Shown: in pieces, positions 1 through 10,329 of the stretch
How positions within the stretch are numbered: the first letter of the stretch is position 1
Layout of the letters: each line of letters begins with the position of its first letter
DNA from: an uncultured Aquimarina sp.
GTDB lineage: Bacteria > Bacteroidota > Bacteroidia > Flavobacteriales > Flavobacteriaceae
Length of the DNA: 64,000 nt
Direction of reading: 5' to 3'
Assembly (NCBI GenBank): GCA_947501475.1
Contig: CANMWA010000001.1
Coordinates: 248,001 to 312,000, forward strand
The notes under the pieces: generated by a model
Told to the model about the DNA's origin: nothing
Seen by the model: only the letters and a program-made list of their open reading frames with translations
The model's database searches: none
Program-made: the position numbers and the translations under genes

Positions 1-1
1 A

Positions 2-376
2 ATAGATGATAATTTAACTATTACATTTGTTTCAGAAAAAGAAGATTTAATCACAATAGTTTTAACATCTCGAACAGAACCTTTTGAAGGGATTAATGAA
101 ACCATTAATTTTCAGCATAATAATGTCATTGCTAAAATTGATGATTATAGAAGAATGACATTATGGAAATCGGATACATTAATAAAAAAGAGGTACTTTA
201 GGAAAGATGTTGGGCATAAAAACGCAATCACACAACCATTTAGTAAAAAGAATCATAGAGATTTCAATGAAATTAAGATTTCAACTAGATTAATGTTGGA
301 TATAAAAGAAGCAGTGCTTAAAAATCAAAAAGAGTTTATATTTAGAATCAATGAAGCAAATCATACAAGACCTTAA
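2..376 (+). CDS. C-terminal part of a Gfo/Idh/MocA-like sugar oxidoreductase (5' end outside window)
   Basis: The frame is open from the first bases to a stop at 374-376, so only the last ~124 residues are present and the start lies upstream. The stretch with 'FEGINETINFQHNNVIAKID' followed by 'RKDVGHKNAI' resembles the C-terminal beta-sheet domain of Gfo/Idh/MocA dehydrogenases found in polysaccharide loci; the NAD-binding Rossmann half is not visible. Such enzymes oxidise or epimerise nucleotide sugars or free sugars. It overlaps the next gene by 26 bases, so the two are probably translated together. The family call is from pattern recognition and is only moderately sure. Confidence 0.55.
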   Translation: MDDNLTITFVSEKEDLITIVLTSRTEPFEGINETINFQHNNVIAKIDDYRRMTLWKSDTLIKKRYFRKDVGHKNAITQPFSKKNHRDFNEIKISTRLMLDIKEAVLKNQKEFIFRINEANHTRP

Positions 377-2471
377 AAACGGAGAAACCATATTAGAAGA
401 AGTACCGGTACCAATGATAAAATCGGGACACGTACTGATCAAAACAACAAAATCATTGGTTTCATTAGGAACAGAAAGAATGCTGGTAGAATTTGGGAAG
501 GCAAACTTTATTCAAAAAGCACGCCAACAACCAGACAAGGTAAAAATGGTTTTGGATAAAGTAAAAACAGATGGCCTTAAACCAACTATGGATGCTGTTT
601 TTAATAAACTCAATCAACCACTACCATTGGGGTATTGTAATGTAGGAGAGGTAGTAGCTGTAGGTAGAGGAGTTACAGAATTCAAAGTGGGCGATCGTGT
701 AGCTTCTAATGGCAATCATGTAGAATATGTAAATGTTCCTAAAAATTTAGTAGCTAAAATTCCTGATAATGTAACAGACGAAGAAGCGGCTTTTACGGTA
801 ATTGGCTCAATTGGTTTACAAGGCATACGATTACTAAATCCAACTTTTGGAGAGACCATAGTTGTTGTAGGATTAGGACTAATAGGCCTAGTAACAGCAG
901 AGCTATTACTTGCTAATGGCTGTAATGTGATTGGTTTCGATTTTGATCCAGAAAAAGTAAAAATTGCCAAAGAAAAAGGAATTATTGCTATAAATCCAGC
1001 CGAAGGTACAGATCAGGTAAAATTTGTAGAATCATATACCAATGGGATTGGTGCTGATGGTGTACTTATTACTGCATCCAATAAGAGTAATGAGATTATC
1101 TCACAGTCTGCAAATATGTGTAGAAAACGAGGTAGAGTAATCCTAGTTGGTGTAATAGGCTTGGATATAAGTAGAGCTGATTTCTATGAAAAAGAAATTT
1201 CTTTTCAGGTATCATGCTCATATGGGCCAGGAAGATATGATGAAGAGTACGAACAAAAAGGAAACGATTACCCTATTGGATATGTTCGCTGGACAGAGAA
1301 AAGAAACTTCGAAGCCATACTAACAGCCATCTCAAAAGGAACACTAGACGTAAAACCACTGATTACAGAGCGGATTCCTCTACAGGATTATAAAAAGATC
1401 TATGGTGATATGAAAAACTCAAGATCAATTGCTTCAATTCTTGAGTATGATATTACAGAAGAGATTACAGCTACAGTAGCGATTTCGCAAAAATCTTTTG
1501 AAGGTAAAAAAGGAGTTATCGGTATTGTTGGCGCAGGAAACTTTACAAGTTCGACAATACTTCCTAATCTTAAAAAGCTAAACGCACACACAAAATATAT
1601 AGCAAGTTCTGGAGGGTTGTCTTCTACAATTATGGCCAAACGCCACAATATTGCTAATTCAACATCAAACTACAAAGAAATTTTAGATGATAATGAAGTT
1701 GATCTAGTATTTATTACCACCCAGCATCATATGCATGCATCAATGGTTTTAGAAAGTATCAAAGCCCAAAAAAGCGTTTTTGTAGAAAAACCACTAGCAC
1801 TCACAAATGAAGAATTAGAAGATATTATTGCCGAATATAATACTCAAAATGTAAATGTTTCTGTTGGATTTAATAGGCGATTCGCTCCTTTGGCTAAAAA
1901 GATGAAAAAACTAATGGGTAATGATAACACACCAATAAATATTGTAGCAACCATGAATGCTGGTTTTATTCCGGCAGATGTTTGGGTGCATGATATGGAA
2001 ATAGGGGGAGGTAGAATTATCGGTGAAGCATGTCATTATATAGATTTATGTACTTATTTTGCTGGAAGTAAAGTAAAATCGGTATGTATGAATGCTATGG
2101 GAGTAAATCCCGAAGAGAATACAGATAATGCCAGTATTCTTTTAAAATATGAAAACGGAACCAATGCGGTAATTAACTACTTTGCAAACGGAAGCAAATC
2201 CTACTCTAAAGAGCGAGTTGAAATCTACTCTCAAGAACGCACTTTGATTATGGATAATTGGAGAAAACTAAAATCATTTGGTTTTAAAAGAGGAGGTAAT
2301 GCTTCATCCAAACAAGACAAAGGGCATTATAACCAATTTAAAGAGCTTATCGAACAGCAACAAAAAGGAGGAAACCCTGTTATACCTTTTGATGAGATTG
2401 TAAATACTACAAAAGCATCATTTGCAGCAATCGAATCTCTTAAGCAAGGAAAATGGATAGAAGTAAATTAA
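351..2471 (+). CDS. Bi-domain oxidoreductase: alcohol-dehydrogenase domain fused to Gfo/Idh/MocA domain
   Basis: 706 residues in two catalytic halves. Residues ~1-350 form a medium-chain (zinc-type) alcohol dehydrogenase-like domain with the Rossmann motif 'VVVGLGLIGLVTAELL'. Residues ~385-706 form a Gfo/Idh/MocA oxidoreductase with its own 'GIVGAGNFTSSTILPNL' NAD motif and the conserved 'VEKPLAL' (EKP) catalytic-region motif. This fusion is known from bacterial exopolysaccharide and O-antigen loci and is thought to modify a sugar nucleotide; the substrate is unknown. The ATG at 351 gives the usual family N-terminus (MKQIIQDLKNGE). The 3' end overlaps the heparinase-like gene by 19 bases, indicating an operon. 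Confidence 0.85.
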   Translation: MKQIIQDLKNGETILEEVPVPMIKSGHVLIKTTKSLVSLGTERMLVEFGKANFIQKARQQPDKVKMVLDKVKTDGLKPTMDAVFNKLNQPLPLGYCNVGEVVAVGRGVTEFKVGDRVASNGNHVEYVNVPKNLVAKIPDNVTDEEAAFTVIGSIGLQGIRLLNPTFGETIVVVGLGLIGLVTAELLLANGCNVIGFDFDPEKVKIAKEKGIIAINPAEGTDQVKFVESYTNGIGADGVLITASNKSNEIISQSANMCRKRGRVILVGVIGLDISRADFYEKEISFQVSCSYGPGRYDEEYEQKGNDYPIGYVRWTEKRNFEAILTAISKGTLDVKPLITERIPLQDYKKIYGDMKNSRSIASILEYDITEEITATVAISQKSFEGKKGVIGIVGAGNFTSSTILPNLKKLNAHTKYIASSGGLSSTIMAKRHNIANSTSNYKEILDDNEVDLVFITTQHHMHASMVLESIKAQKSVFVEKPLALTNEELEDIIAEYNTQNVNVSVGFNRRFAPLAKKMKKLMGNDNTPINIVATMNAGFIPADVWVHDMEIGGGRIIGEACHYIDLCTYFAGSKVKSVCMNAMGVNPEENTDNASILLKYENGTNAVINYFANGSKSYSKERVEIYSQERTLIMDNWRKLKSFGFKRGGNASSKQDKGHYNQFKELIEQQQKGGNPVIPFDEIVNTTKASFAAIESLKQGKWIEVN

Positions 2472-4039
2472 TACTGCTTATACACACCATAAAGCACCTT
2501 CGATTAACACAGGTATATTATCAATTATATTATTTGATAAGAAATAAATTCTTTAAAAAAAATTACAAGAAAAAATTACAAGAAAAAATCAGCCCTTTAC
2601 ATTGGAATGATTCGTTTTTATATCATAACACCTTTAAGGTAAATAATACATTTACATTTCTTAATCTAACACACCAATTTACAGATAACATAGATTGGAA
2701 TTATCCCAGAAACGGAAAACTATGGACGTATAACTTAAATTATTTTGATTTCTTAAATCAAAAACAAATTTCTAAAGACGAGGGTCTAAAGTTGATCAAA
2801 GATTATCTAAAAAATGAGGACAACTTAAATGACGGAAAAGAACCCTACCCAATTTCATTAAGAGGTATTAATTGGATTAAATTCTTATCCAAGAATACGA
2901 TCTGTGATGTAGAGATTAATCAAGTTTTATACAATCATTACCAAACTTTGATTCATAACCTAGAGTATCATTTGCTAGGAAATCATTTGCTGGAGAATGG
3001 GTATTCATTATTATTTGGAGCATACTATTTTAAAGACGAAGCTCTGTACAAAATCGCAAAGCGAATTTTGACCAAAGAACTTACAGAACAAGTATTGAAT
3101 GATGGAGGACATTTTGAGCTCTCACCAATGTATCATCAAATCCTATTACATCGCTTGTTAGATTGTATTAATCTTGTGAAGAATAATCTGTGGAAACAAG
3201 ATGGATTAATGATTTTTTTAGAAGACAAAGCAGTTCAAATGTTATCTTGGTTGCAAGCAGTTACATACCATAACGGAAACATACCAATGGTTAATGACAG
3301 TGCATACGATATTGCCCCTTCATCTCACCAATTATTCGAATATGGAAATTATTTAAGTTTACAATGGAGTGAAATTGCTCTTTCAGATTCTGGCTATAGA
3401 ATGTTTAATGTAGGTAATTATGAACTTTTTGTTGATGTAGGCAATATAGGCCCAAAATATCAACCTGGACATGCACATTCAGACACATTTAGCTTTGAGT
3501 TATATATAGAGAATAATCCAATTATTGTAGATGTAGGAACATCTACCTATGAGAAAAACGAACTTAGATTACAAGAACGAGAAACTGCTAGCCATAATAC
3601 CATAAAAATAGATGATTATGAGCAATCAAAAGTATGGGATGGATTTAGAGTGGCACAACGCGCAAAGATTATTGACATAAAAGAAGATGCAAACCAAGTC
3701 GAAGCAACTCATAATGGATATAAAAAATTAGGTATTCTACACACAAGAATATTCTTGACTAAAACTTCTGAAATTATTATTGAAGATATAATTTCGAAAG
3801 AAAGTGATAAACAACAAATAGCATTTTTTCATTTTCACCCAAGTGTAAAAGAACTTCAAATTTCTAGTGTTGGAGTATATTTGTCAAATGAAGATATCCA
3901 GATAAAGTTTAATAAGAAAATACTCAAGATTGAAGAAGAAGAGTATTATTATGCCTTAGGATTTAATAAAAGAGAAAAAGCAAAAAAAATAAAAGTGTAC
4001 TTTAATACATTTTTATCAACAAGTATAAGTATAAAATAG
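2453..4039 (+). CDS. Heparinase II/III family protein
   Basis: 528 residues. The central part (~60-300) fits the helical toroid domain and the C-terminal ~200 residues fit the Heparinase II/III beta-sandwich. The family signature is at ~360-405: 'PGHAHSDTFSF', then 'IIVDVGTSTYE' and 'ERETASHNTIKIDDYEQS'. Characterised relatives are polysaccharide lyases acting on uronic-acid glycans. Members inside polysaccharide gene clusters often lack a signal peptide, as here, and may act on the nascent or recycled polymer. The ATG lies inside the end of the preceding oxidoreductase gene. UDP-glucuronate-forming enzymes are encoded just downstream, which fits a uronate-containing polymer. Lyase activity itself is inferred. 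Confidence 0.85.
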   Translation: MDRSKLILLIHTIKHLRLTQVYYQLYYLIRNKFFKKNYKKKLQEKISPLHWNDSFLYHNTFKVNNTFTFLNLTHQFTDNIDWNYPRNGKLWTYNLNYFDFLNQKQISKDEGLKLIKDYLKNEDNLNDGKEPYPISLRGINWIKFLSKNTICDVEINQVLYNHYQTLIHNLEYHLLGNHLLENGYSLLFGAYYFKDEALYKIAKRILTKELTEQVLNDGGHFELSPMYHQILLHRLLDCINLVKNNLWKQDGLMIFLEDKAVQMLSWLQAVTYHNGNIPMVNDSAYDIAPSSHQLFEYGNYLSLQWSEIALSDSGYRMFNVGNYELFVDVGNIGPKYQPGHAHSDTFSFELYIENNPIIVDVGTSTYEKNELRLQERETASHNTIKIDDYEQSKVWDGFRVAQRAKIIDIKEDANQVEATHNGYKKLGILHTRIFLTKTSEIIIEDIISKESDKQQIAFFHFHPSVKELQISSVGVYLSNEDIQIKFNKKILKIEEEEYYYALGFNKREKAKKIKVYFNTFLSTSISIK

Positions 4040-4040
4040 A

Positions 4041-5234
4041 ATGAAATTACTTTTCATAACCGATAACTTTCCGCCCGAAGTAAATGCTCCAGCGACAAGA
4101 ACCTATGAGCATTGTAAAGAGTGGGTTAAAGAAGGAATAGAGGTAACTGTAATTACGTGTGCTCCAAATTTTCCAAGAGGAAAAGTTTTTGATGGATACA
4201 AAAACAAGTTATATCAAAAAGAAATCGTTGATGGGATTAAGGTTATACGTGTTTGGACATATATTTCGGCTAATAAAGGATTTGTAAAACGTATTTTAGA
4301 TTACTTGAGCTTTATGATTAGCTCTTTTATTGTAGGGCTATTTATTAATACGGATTTGATTGTAGCAACCTCTCCTCAATTTTTTACGGTTATTTCTGGA
4401 AGATGGTTATCCTTTTGGAAACGAAAAAAATGGATTATGGAAGTAAGAGACTTGTGGCCAGAATCTATAAAAGCTGTCGGTGCCATGAACACTAATCCAG
4501 CAATAAAATATTTTGAATTTTTAGAAAGAAGAATGTATAAGAATGCATACAAAATAGTTGTTGTTACAGACTCTTTTAAGGATATTCTTATCGAAAAACA
4601 CCGCATAAAAAGCTCTAAAATAGAAGTAATAAAAAACGGTGTGAATATTGATTTATTTACGCCAATAGAGAAAAATACTGGTTTATTAAAAAAATTAGAT
4701 TTAGAAGATAAAATTATAATTGGTTACATAGGAACCCACGGGATGGCCCATGCATTAGATTTTATACTTCAATCTGCTAAAAAAATTGAAGACAAGCAAA
4801 TACACTTCTTACTTTTGGGCGATGGAGCAAAAAAAGAAGAGCTTTTAAAACTAAAAACCACATTAGAGCTAGACAATGTTACTATGCTACCATCAGTTCG
4901 TAAATCTGAGGTGCCCATATATATATCAATACTTGATATTGCCTTAGTTAATCTAAAAAAATCAGACACCTTTAAACATGTCTTACCATCAAAAATATTT
5001 GAATTATGCGCAATGCATAAACCGATTCTTTTAGGAGTAGAAGGCGAGGCTCAAAAATTGGTTGAAGAATATAGAGTAGGAGTGGCTTTTGAACCAGAAA
5101 ACGAAGAAGATTTTATTAAAAAAACACTTACATTATCAAAAACAAATTATCAAAAACAAAATTTTAAGAAGCTTATAAAGGACTTTGACAGAAAAACTCT
5201 GGCAAAAAAAATGCTGAGGTTTATCAAAGATTAA
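4041..5234 (+). CDS. Glycosyltransferase family 4 (WbuB-like)
   Basis: 397 residues with the GT-B layout. The N-terminal acceptor domain begins 'MKLLFITDNFPPEVNAPATR', typical of the WbuB/WcaI-like GT4 group. The C-terminal nucleotide-sugar-binding domain carries 'IGYIGTHGMAHALDF', 'FLLLGDGAKKEEL' and 'PSKIFELCAMHKPIL'. It probably adds a sugar from a nucleotide donor to a lipid-linked glycan on the cytoplasmic face of the inner membrane. It starts 1 base after the stop of the heparinase-like gene, so it is in the same transcript. Donor and linkage cannot be read from sequence. Confidence 0.88.
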   Translation: MKLLFITDNFPPEVNAPATRTYEHCKEWVKEGIEVTVITCAPNFPRGKVFDGYKNKLYQKEIVDGIKVIRVWTYISANKGFVKRILDYLSFMISSFIVGLFINTDLIVATSPQFFTVISGRWLSFWKRKKWIMEVRDLWPESIKAVGAMNTNPAIKYFEFLERRMYKNAYKIVVVTDSFKDILIEKHRIKSSKIEVIKNGVNIDLFTPIEKNTGLLKKLDLEDKIIIGYIGTHGMAHALDFILQSAKKIEDKQIHFLLLGDGAKKEELLKLKTTLELDNVTMLPSVRKSEVPIYISILDIALVNLKKSDTFKHVLPSKIFELCAMHKPILLGVEGEAQKLVEEYRVGVAFEPENEEDFIKKTLTLSKTNYQKQNFKKLIKDFDRKTLAKKMLRFIKD

Positions 5235-5289
5235 AACTTTGATTTAAAAACTTTCTCTACTTTTACCACTCTCTAAAGTAATTAGTGAA

Positions 5290-6441
5290 TTGAATTTTTT
5301 AGAAACAGCAATATTAATATTTATAGGATCATTTCTATTAACATATTTAACAATTCCAAAAATTATAGGTGTTGTTTTATATAAGAGACTTATGGATTCT
5401 CCTAATAAGAGAAGCTCTCATACGGTTCAAACACCAAGTTTAGGAGGAGCAGCTTTTTATTACACACTTATTATGGGATTTTTTTTTATTAGTAGCTGGG
5501 ATACTAATAATCAAGCCATACATATTATTCCTGGACTAACAATATTATTTATTATTGGATTAAAGGATGATTTAGTTGTTTTATCCCCAGGATCAAAATT
5601 GATTGCTCAATTGGTTGCTGTATCCTTTGTTGTTGTAAGTAACGAATTTACTATACATTCGTTAAATGGTTTTTTTAATATCGATGAAATACCATATTAT
5701 ATTTACTTTGCTATTGCAGTTTTTATAATGATAACGATAATCAATTCATACAATCTTATTGACGGGATTGATGGATTGGCTTCAATAGTTGGGATCGTAA
5801 TTTTAATTATTTACACAACAATTTTTTATCTTACAAAAGAATACTTTTATGCATTAATTACGATTAGTTTAAATGCGTGTCTGCTTGCTTTTTTTGGGTA
5901 TAATGTATCATCAAATAAAAAAATATTTATGGGCGATACAGGCTCATTAATTGTTGGGTTTATAATAAGTATAATGACCTTAAAATTTTTAGCTCTTAAA
6001 CCCTCTTCTTCAACAGAATTGCCATTCATTTTAGAAAACATCCCATTAATAGCAATTAGCATTCTTATAGTTCCGCTTTTTGATACAGCTAGAGTTTTTA
6101 CAATTAGAATAGCAAATAAAAAAAGCCCTTTTTCTCCAGATAGAAATCATACACATCACGTTCTTATTGATTATTGGGGACTGTCACATAAACAGGCTAG
6201 TTTTTTAATAGGAGGGTTCAACATAATTTTTGTTATGTTGTTTATTATTTTAGGCAGTACAACAAAAAACCTGTTATTGGTTATTACTTTATTGGTTACT
6301 ATAATAGTTTTGAGTTTTATTTTTTTTAAATATAACTATAACTTCAAAACACTTAAACAAAAGATTTTGTTTAAAAGAAAAGTTAAAGCCATTAAAAAAA
6401 ATTTGAGTAAAAAAAGAAAGAAGAGTAAACCCAAAAAATGA
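5290..6441 (+). CDS. MraY/WecA-family undecaprenyl-phosphate sugar-1-phosphate transferase
   Basis: 383 residues, about ten membrane segments. Family motifs are in order: 'GLKDDLVVLSPGSKL' (Asp pair), 'NSYNLIDGIDGLAS', 'FMGDTGSLIVGF' and the cytoplasmic 'PDRNHTHH' loop that resembles the WecA-type HIHH motif. This class transfers a HexNAc-1-phosphate from a UDP sugar to undecaprenyl phosphate, starting repeat-unit assembly. The start is a TTG at 5290; no ATG lies close upstream in frame. It ends in a basic lysine-rich tail. The stop overlaps the start of the next gene by 4 bases (ATGA), indicating translational coupling with UDP-glucose dehydrogenase. Confidence 0.88.
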   Translation: MNFLETAILIFIGSFLLTYLTIPKIIGVVLYKRLMDSPNKRSSHTVQTPSLGGAAFYYTLIMGFFFISSWDTNNQAIHIIPGLTILFIIGLKDDLVVLSPGSKLIAQLVAVSFVVVSNEFTIHSLNGFFNIDEIPYYIYFAIAVFIMITIINSYNLIDGIDGLASIVGIVILIIYTTIFYLTKEYFYALITISLNACLLAFFGYNVSSNKKIFMGDTGSLIVGFIISIMTLKFLALKPSSSTELPFILENIPLIAISILIVPLFDTARVFTIRIANKKSPFSPDRNHTHHVLIDYWGLSHKQASFLIGGFNIIFVMLFIILGSTTKNLLLVITLLVTIIVLSFIFFKYNYNFKTLKQKILFKRKVKAIKKNLSKKRKKSKPKK

Positions 6442-7751
6442 AAATATCAGTAATAGGAACAGGTTATGTAGGTTTGGTTACGGGAACTTGTTTAGCCGAA
6501 ACAGGAAACGAAGTGATCTGTGTTGACATAGATGAACAAAAAGTTCAAAAAATGAGAGATGGAGAAGTGCCAATCTATGAACCCCATCTTGACGTCCTTT
6601 TTGAAAGAAATATTAAAGCTGATAGATTAAAATTTACAACTTCACTCAAAGAAGGATTAGAGCATGGCCAAATTGTTTTTTTAGCACTACCAACACCAGA
6701 AGATGATGATGGCTCTGCAGATTTATCATATGTGCTCGGAGTAGCAGAAGAAATCGGGAAAATTATTAACACTTACAAAGTAATCGTCGATAAAAGTACG
6801 GTTCCTGTAGGTACGGCAGAAAAAGTTCATACAATTATTGCAAAAAATGCACGATGTGAGTTTGATGTAGTTTCTAACCCAGAATTCCTAAGAGAAGGAT
6901 TTTCTGTAGATGATTTTTTAAAACCAGAAAGAATTATAATAGGCTCCAGCTCAGAAAAAGCTACCGAGCTTATGAAAAAACTTTATAAACCATTTGTGAG
7001 GTCAGGAAATCCAATTATTATTATGGATGAAAAATCTGCTGAGCTTACCAAATATGCAGCAAATTCGTTTTTGGCTACCAAGATTACTTTCATGAATGAA
7101 ATTGCAAATTATTGCGAAAAAGTTGGAGCAGATGTAGATCAAGTTCGTAAAGGTATGGGAACAGATTCTAGAATAGGAAAACGATTTTTATTTCCAGGAA
7201 TTGGATATGGGGGATCCTGTTTTCCAAAAGATGTAAAAGCATTACATAAGTCAGGTAAAGACGAAAATTACGAGTTTAAAATTTTAAAATCAGTAGTTGA
7301 GGTTAATACGTCTCAAAAAACTGTTTTAATACCAAAGATCAAAGATTATTTTAAGAACGATCTTAGCGGTAAGACTTTTGCAATATGGGGACTAGCATTC
7401 AAACCCGAAACTGATGATATCAGAGAAGCACCTTCATTAGATGTTATTAATGGATTATTAGATATGGGAGTAAAAATAAGAGCTTTCGATCCAGAAGCTA
7501 TGAAAAATGTAGCTCGTAAGTATGGAGATAAAATTGATTATATGAACACAATGTATGAAGCCTTAGAAAGTGCCGACGCATTAGTTATTTGTACAGAATG
7601 GAGTATTTTTAGGACCCCTGATTTTGATAAAATTAAAAAGAGTTTAAAAACTCCGGTAATTTTTGATGGGAGAAACCTTTACGATATTTTAGATATGGAA
7701 AAAGAGGAAATTTCCTATTATTCGATAGGACGAAAAGAGGTTAAGTTTTAG
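6438..7751 (+). CDS. ugd: UDP-glucose 6-dehydrogenase
   Basis: 437 residues, normal length for the UDP-glucose/GDP-mannose dehydrogenase family. The N-terminal Rossmann motif is '[19 protein letters not shown]'. The catalytic cysteine lies in '[16 protein letters not shown]' (~residue 260), and the C-terminal UDP-binding domain has '[18 protein letters not shown]'. The enzyme oxidises UDP-glucose to UDP-glucuronate with two NAD+. GDP-mannose dehydrogenase is a less likely alternative, because the next gene is a UDP-glucuronate decarboxylase that would use this product. It overlaps the preceding transferase by 4 bases and is 2 bases from the next gene. Confidence 0.9.
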   Translation: MKISVIGTGYVGLVTGTCLAETGNEVICVDIDEQKVQKMRDGEVPIYEPHLDVLFERNIKADRLKFTTSLKEGLEHGQIVFLALPTPEDDDGSADLSYVLGVAEEIGKIINTYKVIVDKSTVPVGTAEKVHTIIAKNARCEFDVVSNPEFLREGFSVDDFLKPERIIIGSSSEKATELMKKLYKPFVRSGNPIIIMDEKSAELTKYAANSFLATKITFMNEIANYCEKVGADVDQVRKGMGTDSRIGKRFLFPGIGYGGSCFPKDVKALHKSGKDENYEFKILKSVVEVNTSQKTVLIPKIKDYFKNDLSGKTFAIWGLAFKPETDDIREAPSLDVINGLLDMGVKIRAFDPEAMKNVARKYGDKIDYMNTMYEALESADALVICTEWSIFRTPDFDKIKKSLKTPVIFDGRNLYDILDMEKEEISYYSIGRKEVKF

Positions 7752-7753
7752 TC

Positions 7754-8725
7754 ATGCAAAAAGTTTTAATTACAGGAGCAGCTGGGTTTTTAGGATCACA
7801 TTTGTGTGATCGATTCATCAAGGAAGGTTTTCATGTTATTGGTATGGATAACCTTATTACCGGTGATTTAAAAAACATAGAACACCTTTTTAAACTAGAT
7901 CATTTCGAATTTTATCACCATGATGTAACCAAATTTGTTCATATTCCTGGTAAGTTAGATTACATTCTTCATTTTGCATCACCAGCTAGCCCGATTGATT
8001 ATCTAAAAATACCTATTCAAACACTAAAAGTTGGGTCATTAGGAACTCATAATTTACTTGGTTTAGCCAAAGAGAAAAAAGCAAGAATTTTAATAGCTTC
8101 TACTAGCGAAGTATATGGTGATCCTCTAGTTCATCCACAAAATGAAGAGTATTATGGCAATGTCAATACAATTGGACCACGTGGGGTATATGATGAAGCA
8201 AAGCGCTTCCAAGAATCAATTACTATGGCATACCACACGTATCATGGATTAGAAACCAGAATTGCCCGTATTTTTAATACCTATGGTCCAAGAATGCGAT
8301 TAAATGATGGGCGAGTAGTTCCTGCATTTATTGGTCAAGCACTACGAGGTGAAGATTTAACCATATTTGGGGATGGTAAGCAAACTCGATCCTTTTGCTA
8401 TGTAGATGATCAGGTAGAAGGTATCTATAGATTACTTTTTAGTAATTATATCTATCCTGTTAATATTGGGAACCCTGATGAGATTACTATCAAAACCTTT
8501 GCAGAAGAAATTATAAAACTTACAGAAACGAAACAAAAGGTGATGTATAAGGATCTGCCAATTGATGACCCTATGCAAAGACAACCGGATATTTCTAAGG
8601 CAAAAGAAGTATTAGATTGGGAACCAAAAGTAAGTAGGTCTGATGGTATGAAACGTACACTGGATTATTTTAAAGGATTCTCAAAAGGTGAACTTGAGAA
8701 AAGTGAACACAGAGATTTTTCTTAA
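7754..8725 (+). CDS. uxs: UDP-glucuronate decarboxylase (UDP-xylose synthase)
   Basis: 323-residue extended short-chain dehydrogenase. The NAD motif is '[16 protein letters not shown]'. The '[10 protein letters not shown]' and '[18 protein letters not shown]' stretches carry the Ser/Tyr/Lys catalytic residues and match the UXS signature (N-x-IGPR-x-x-YDE-x-KR). It converts UDP-glucuronate to UDP-xylose, or to the 4-keto intermediate. Placement directly behind ugd supports the call: the two form a UDP-Glc to UDP-GlcA to UDP-Xyl path for the polysaccharide. A different 4,6-dehydratase is possible but less likely given the GNV-IGPR motif. Confidence 0.88.
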   Translation: MQKVLITGAAGFLGSHLCDRFIKEGFHVIGMDNLITGDLKNIEHLFKLDHFEFYHHDVTKFVHIPGKLDYILHFASPASPIDYLKIPIQTLKVGSLGTHNLLGLAKEKKARILIASTSEVYGDPLVHPQNEEYYGNVNTIGPRGVYDEAKRFQESITMAYHTYHGLETRIARIFNTYGPRMRLNDGRVVPAFIGQALRGEDLTIFGDGKQTRSFCYVDDQVEGIYRLLFSNYIYPVNIGNPDEITIKTFAEEIIKLTETKQKVMYKDLPIDDPMQRQPDISKAKEVLDWEPKVSRSDGMKRTLDYFKGFSKGELEKSEHRDFS

Positions 8726-8820
8726 CAAGAAATTTTCAATATAATGATAGTTAGTATCTTATGATACTACAAACCCACAAAATGCGTTAGTTAGTTTTAC
8801 ACTATTCAATATTAAAAAAG

Positions 8821-10149
8821 TTGCAATTAAGTAGAATAATAACAAGAGTTAATTCTATGTTTTATAGAGAAGGCCATTGGGTGGTAAAAACCTTTTGGAA
8901 TAGTCTTTATATTGCCTTTTTTTTACTGCCATTAGGGATCAATCTACCAACACCTTTTTTTATTATTTCTATAATACTTGGGATTGTTAATATATTTAGA
9001 TCGGATAAAAATCTACTTTTTGATAACAAAGCACTACTTCTTTTCCCCTTGTATTTTATAATAATGTGTTTAAGTCTTATCTATACAGACAATATCTCTG
9101 ATGGATTTGATTTATTGCAACGATCATTATCATTATTGTTTTTTCCAATCATATTTTTGTTTGTAAAAGAAGACGCTTCAACCGTAAGAAAATTATTTGA
9201 TTTCTTACTCTTCGGATTGGTCGTATCTTTTGTCATCAATTTTAGTTTTGCAGTATATCATGTATTAGAAGTCATAAATGAACGTATCAACTCTCCAGAA
9301 TTATCTTTAGAAGGGATTTCAGTAGTGTTATATGCATTTTTAAATGGTTGGGATCACCTTATAGGAGAAGAGTTTTCTAAACTTGTAAATCCAAGTTATG
9401 TTTCTTTATATATACTATTGGTTTTGAGCTATTACCTCAAAAATACGCTTCAATCCAGATTGCAAGTATTAATTATAGTTATACTGTTCCTTTATTTGTT
9501 TTTATTAGCCTCGATTGCTGCATATCTGATTTTGGCAACTATTAGTTTACTGTTGGTTGTAAGCATCACCGATAAAAGCAAAAAGTATACAATGATGATT
9601 GTATTTATACTAGGAGTAATTGTATTTTTAAACAACCCGCGTGTATTTGATTTTTATACTAGCGTAACAGATTTTAGCGAAAGATTAGAGATTGATAATA
9701 CATCTGTAGAAAAATCTAGGTTACTTACCTGGAACACCAGCATAGCATTAATAAAAGAAGCTCCGTTATTAGGTTATGGTATTGGTGATACTAATGATGT
9801 GCTTATCGAAAAGTATAAAGAACTCAACTACTTCCATAATTATAATAATAAGTATAATGCCCATAATCAATTTCTTCAAACATTTATACAAACAGGTATT
9901 ATTGGCTTTGCGGTTTTAATTAATATTTTTGTTTTACTTGCCATGCGCATGAATAGAAGCAAGAATGAAATGGCAGTTTTTTTGATTCTTATAATATCAC
10001 TATTTTTTGAGTCAATGTTAGTTCGTTTTAATGGAATTGTATTTTTTTCAATCATTATTCCTTTATTATTAAAGAAGAGAAGTATTTTAAGTAGTAGAAT
10101 TATTCGTAATGAATCAACGCTAGAAAGTACTACTAAAACTAACAATTAA
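8821..10149 (+). CDS. O-antigen ligase/polymerase family membrane protein
   Basis: 442 residues with roughly ten to twelve hydrophobic segments. The Wzy_C-type signature in the large periplasmic loop has 'LLGYGIGD' (~residue 316) followed by 'YNAHNQFLQTFIQTGIIGF'. Such proteins either polymerise repeat units (Wzy) or ligate the polymer to lipid A core (WaaL); sequence alone does not decide which. The start is a TTG at 8821, giving a basic N-terminus before the first membrane segment. It is separated from uxs by 95 bases, so it may have its own promoter, though no clear -7 element is visible there. It ends the polysaccharide block. Confidence 0.82.
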   Translation: MQLSRIITRVNSMFYREGHWVVKTFWNSLYIAFFLLPLGINLPTPFFIISIILGIVNIFRSDKNLLFDNKALLLFPLYFIIMCLSLIYTDNISDGFDLLQRSLSLLFFPIIFLFVKEDASTVRKLFDFLLFGLVVSFVINFSFAVYHVLEVINERINSPELSLEGISVVLYAFLNGWDHLIGEEFSKLVNPSYVSLYILLVLSYYLKNTLQSRLQVLIIVILFLYLFLLASIAAYLILATISLLLVVSITDKSKKYTMMIVFILGVIVFLNNPRVFDFYTSVTDFSERLEIDNTSVEKSRLLTWNTSIALIKEAPLLGYGIGDTNDVLIEKYKELNYFHNYNNKYNAHNQFLQTFIQTGIIGFAVLINIFVLLAMRMNRSKNEMAVFLILIISLFFESMLVRFNGIVFFSIIIPLLLKKRSILSSRIIRNESTLESTTKTNN

Positions 10150-10292
10150 CACTTCAAAATACAACCAGACACGTACAGCTCATTTTTAAGATTAGGTACT
10201 TCTAAGATAATATTACAATACCTACTTCGAAAATGTTGCGTTAGAACGTAAGTTTTTACTCAAAACCATTAGCAATACAAGCACGAATAAAC

Positions 10293-10300
10293 TATTTTTG
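10293..10300 (+). promoter_or_regulatory. Candidate -7 element for purD
   Basis: TATTTTTG fits the Bacteroidota -7 consensus TAnnTTTG and ends 29 bases before the purD ATG. No clear -33 TTG at the usual spacing. It lies in a 180-base gene-free stretch (10150-10329) with no other recognised signal and no obvious terminator for the preceding gene. Confidence 0.4.
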
Positions 10301-10329
10301 ACAGCGTAAAATTCAAGCGATAATTAGTC

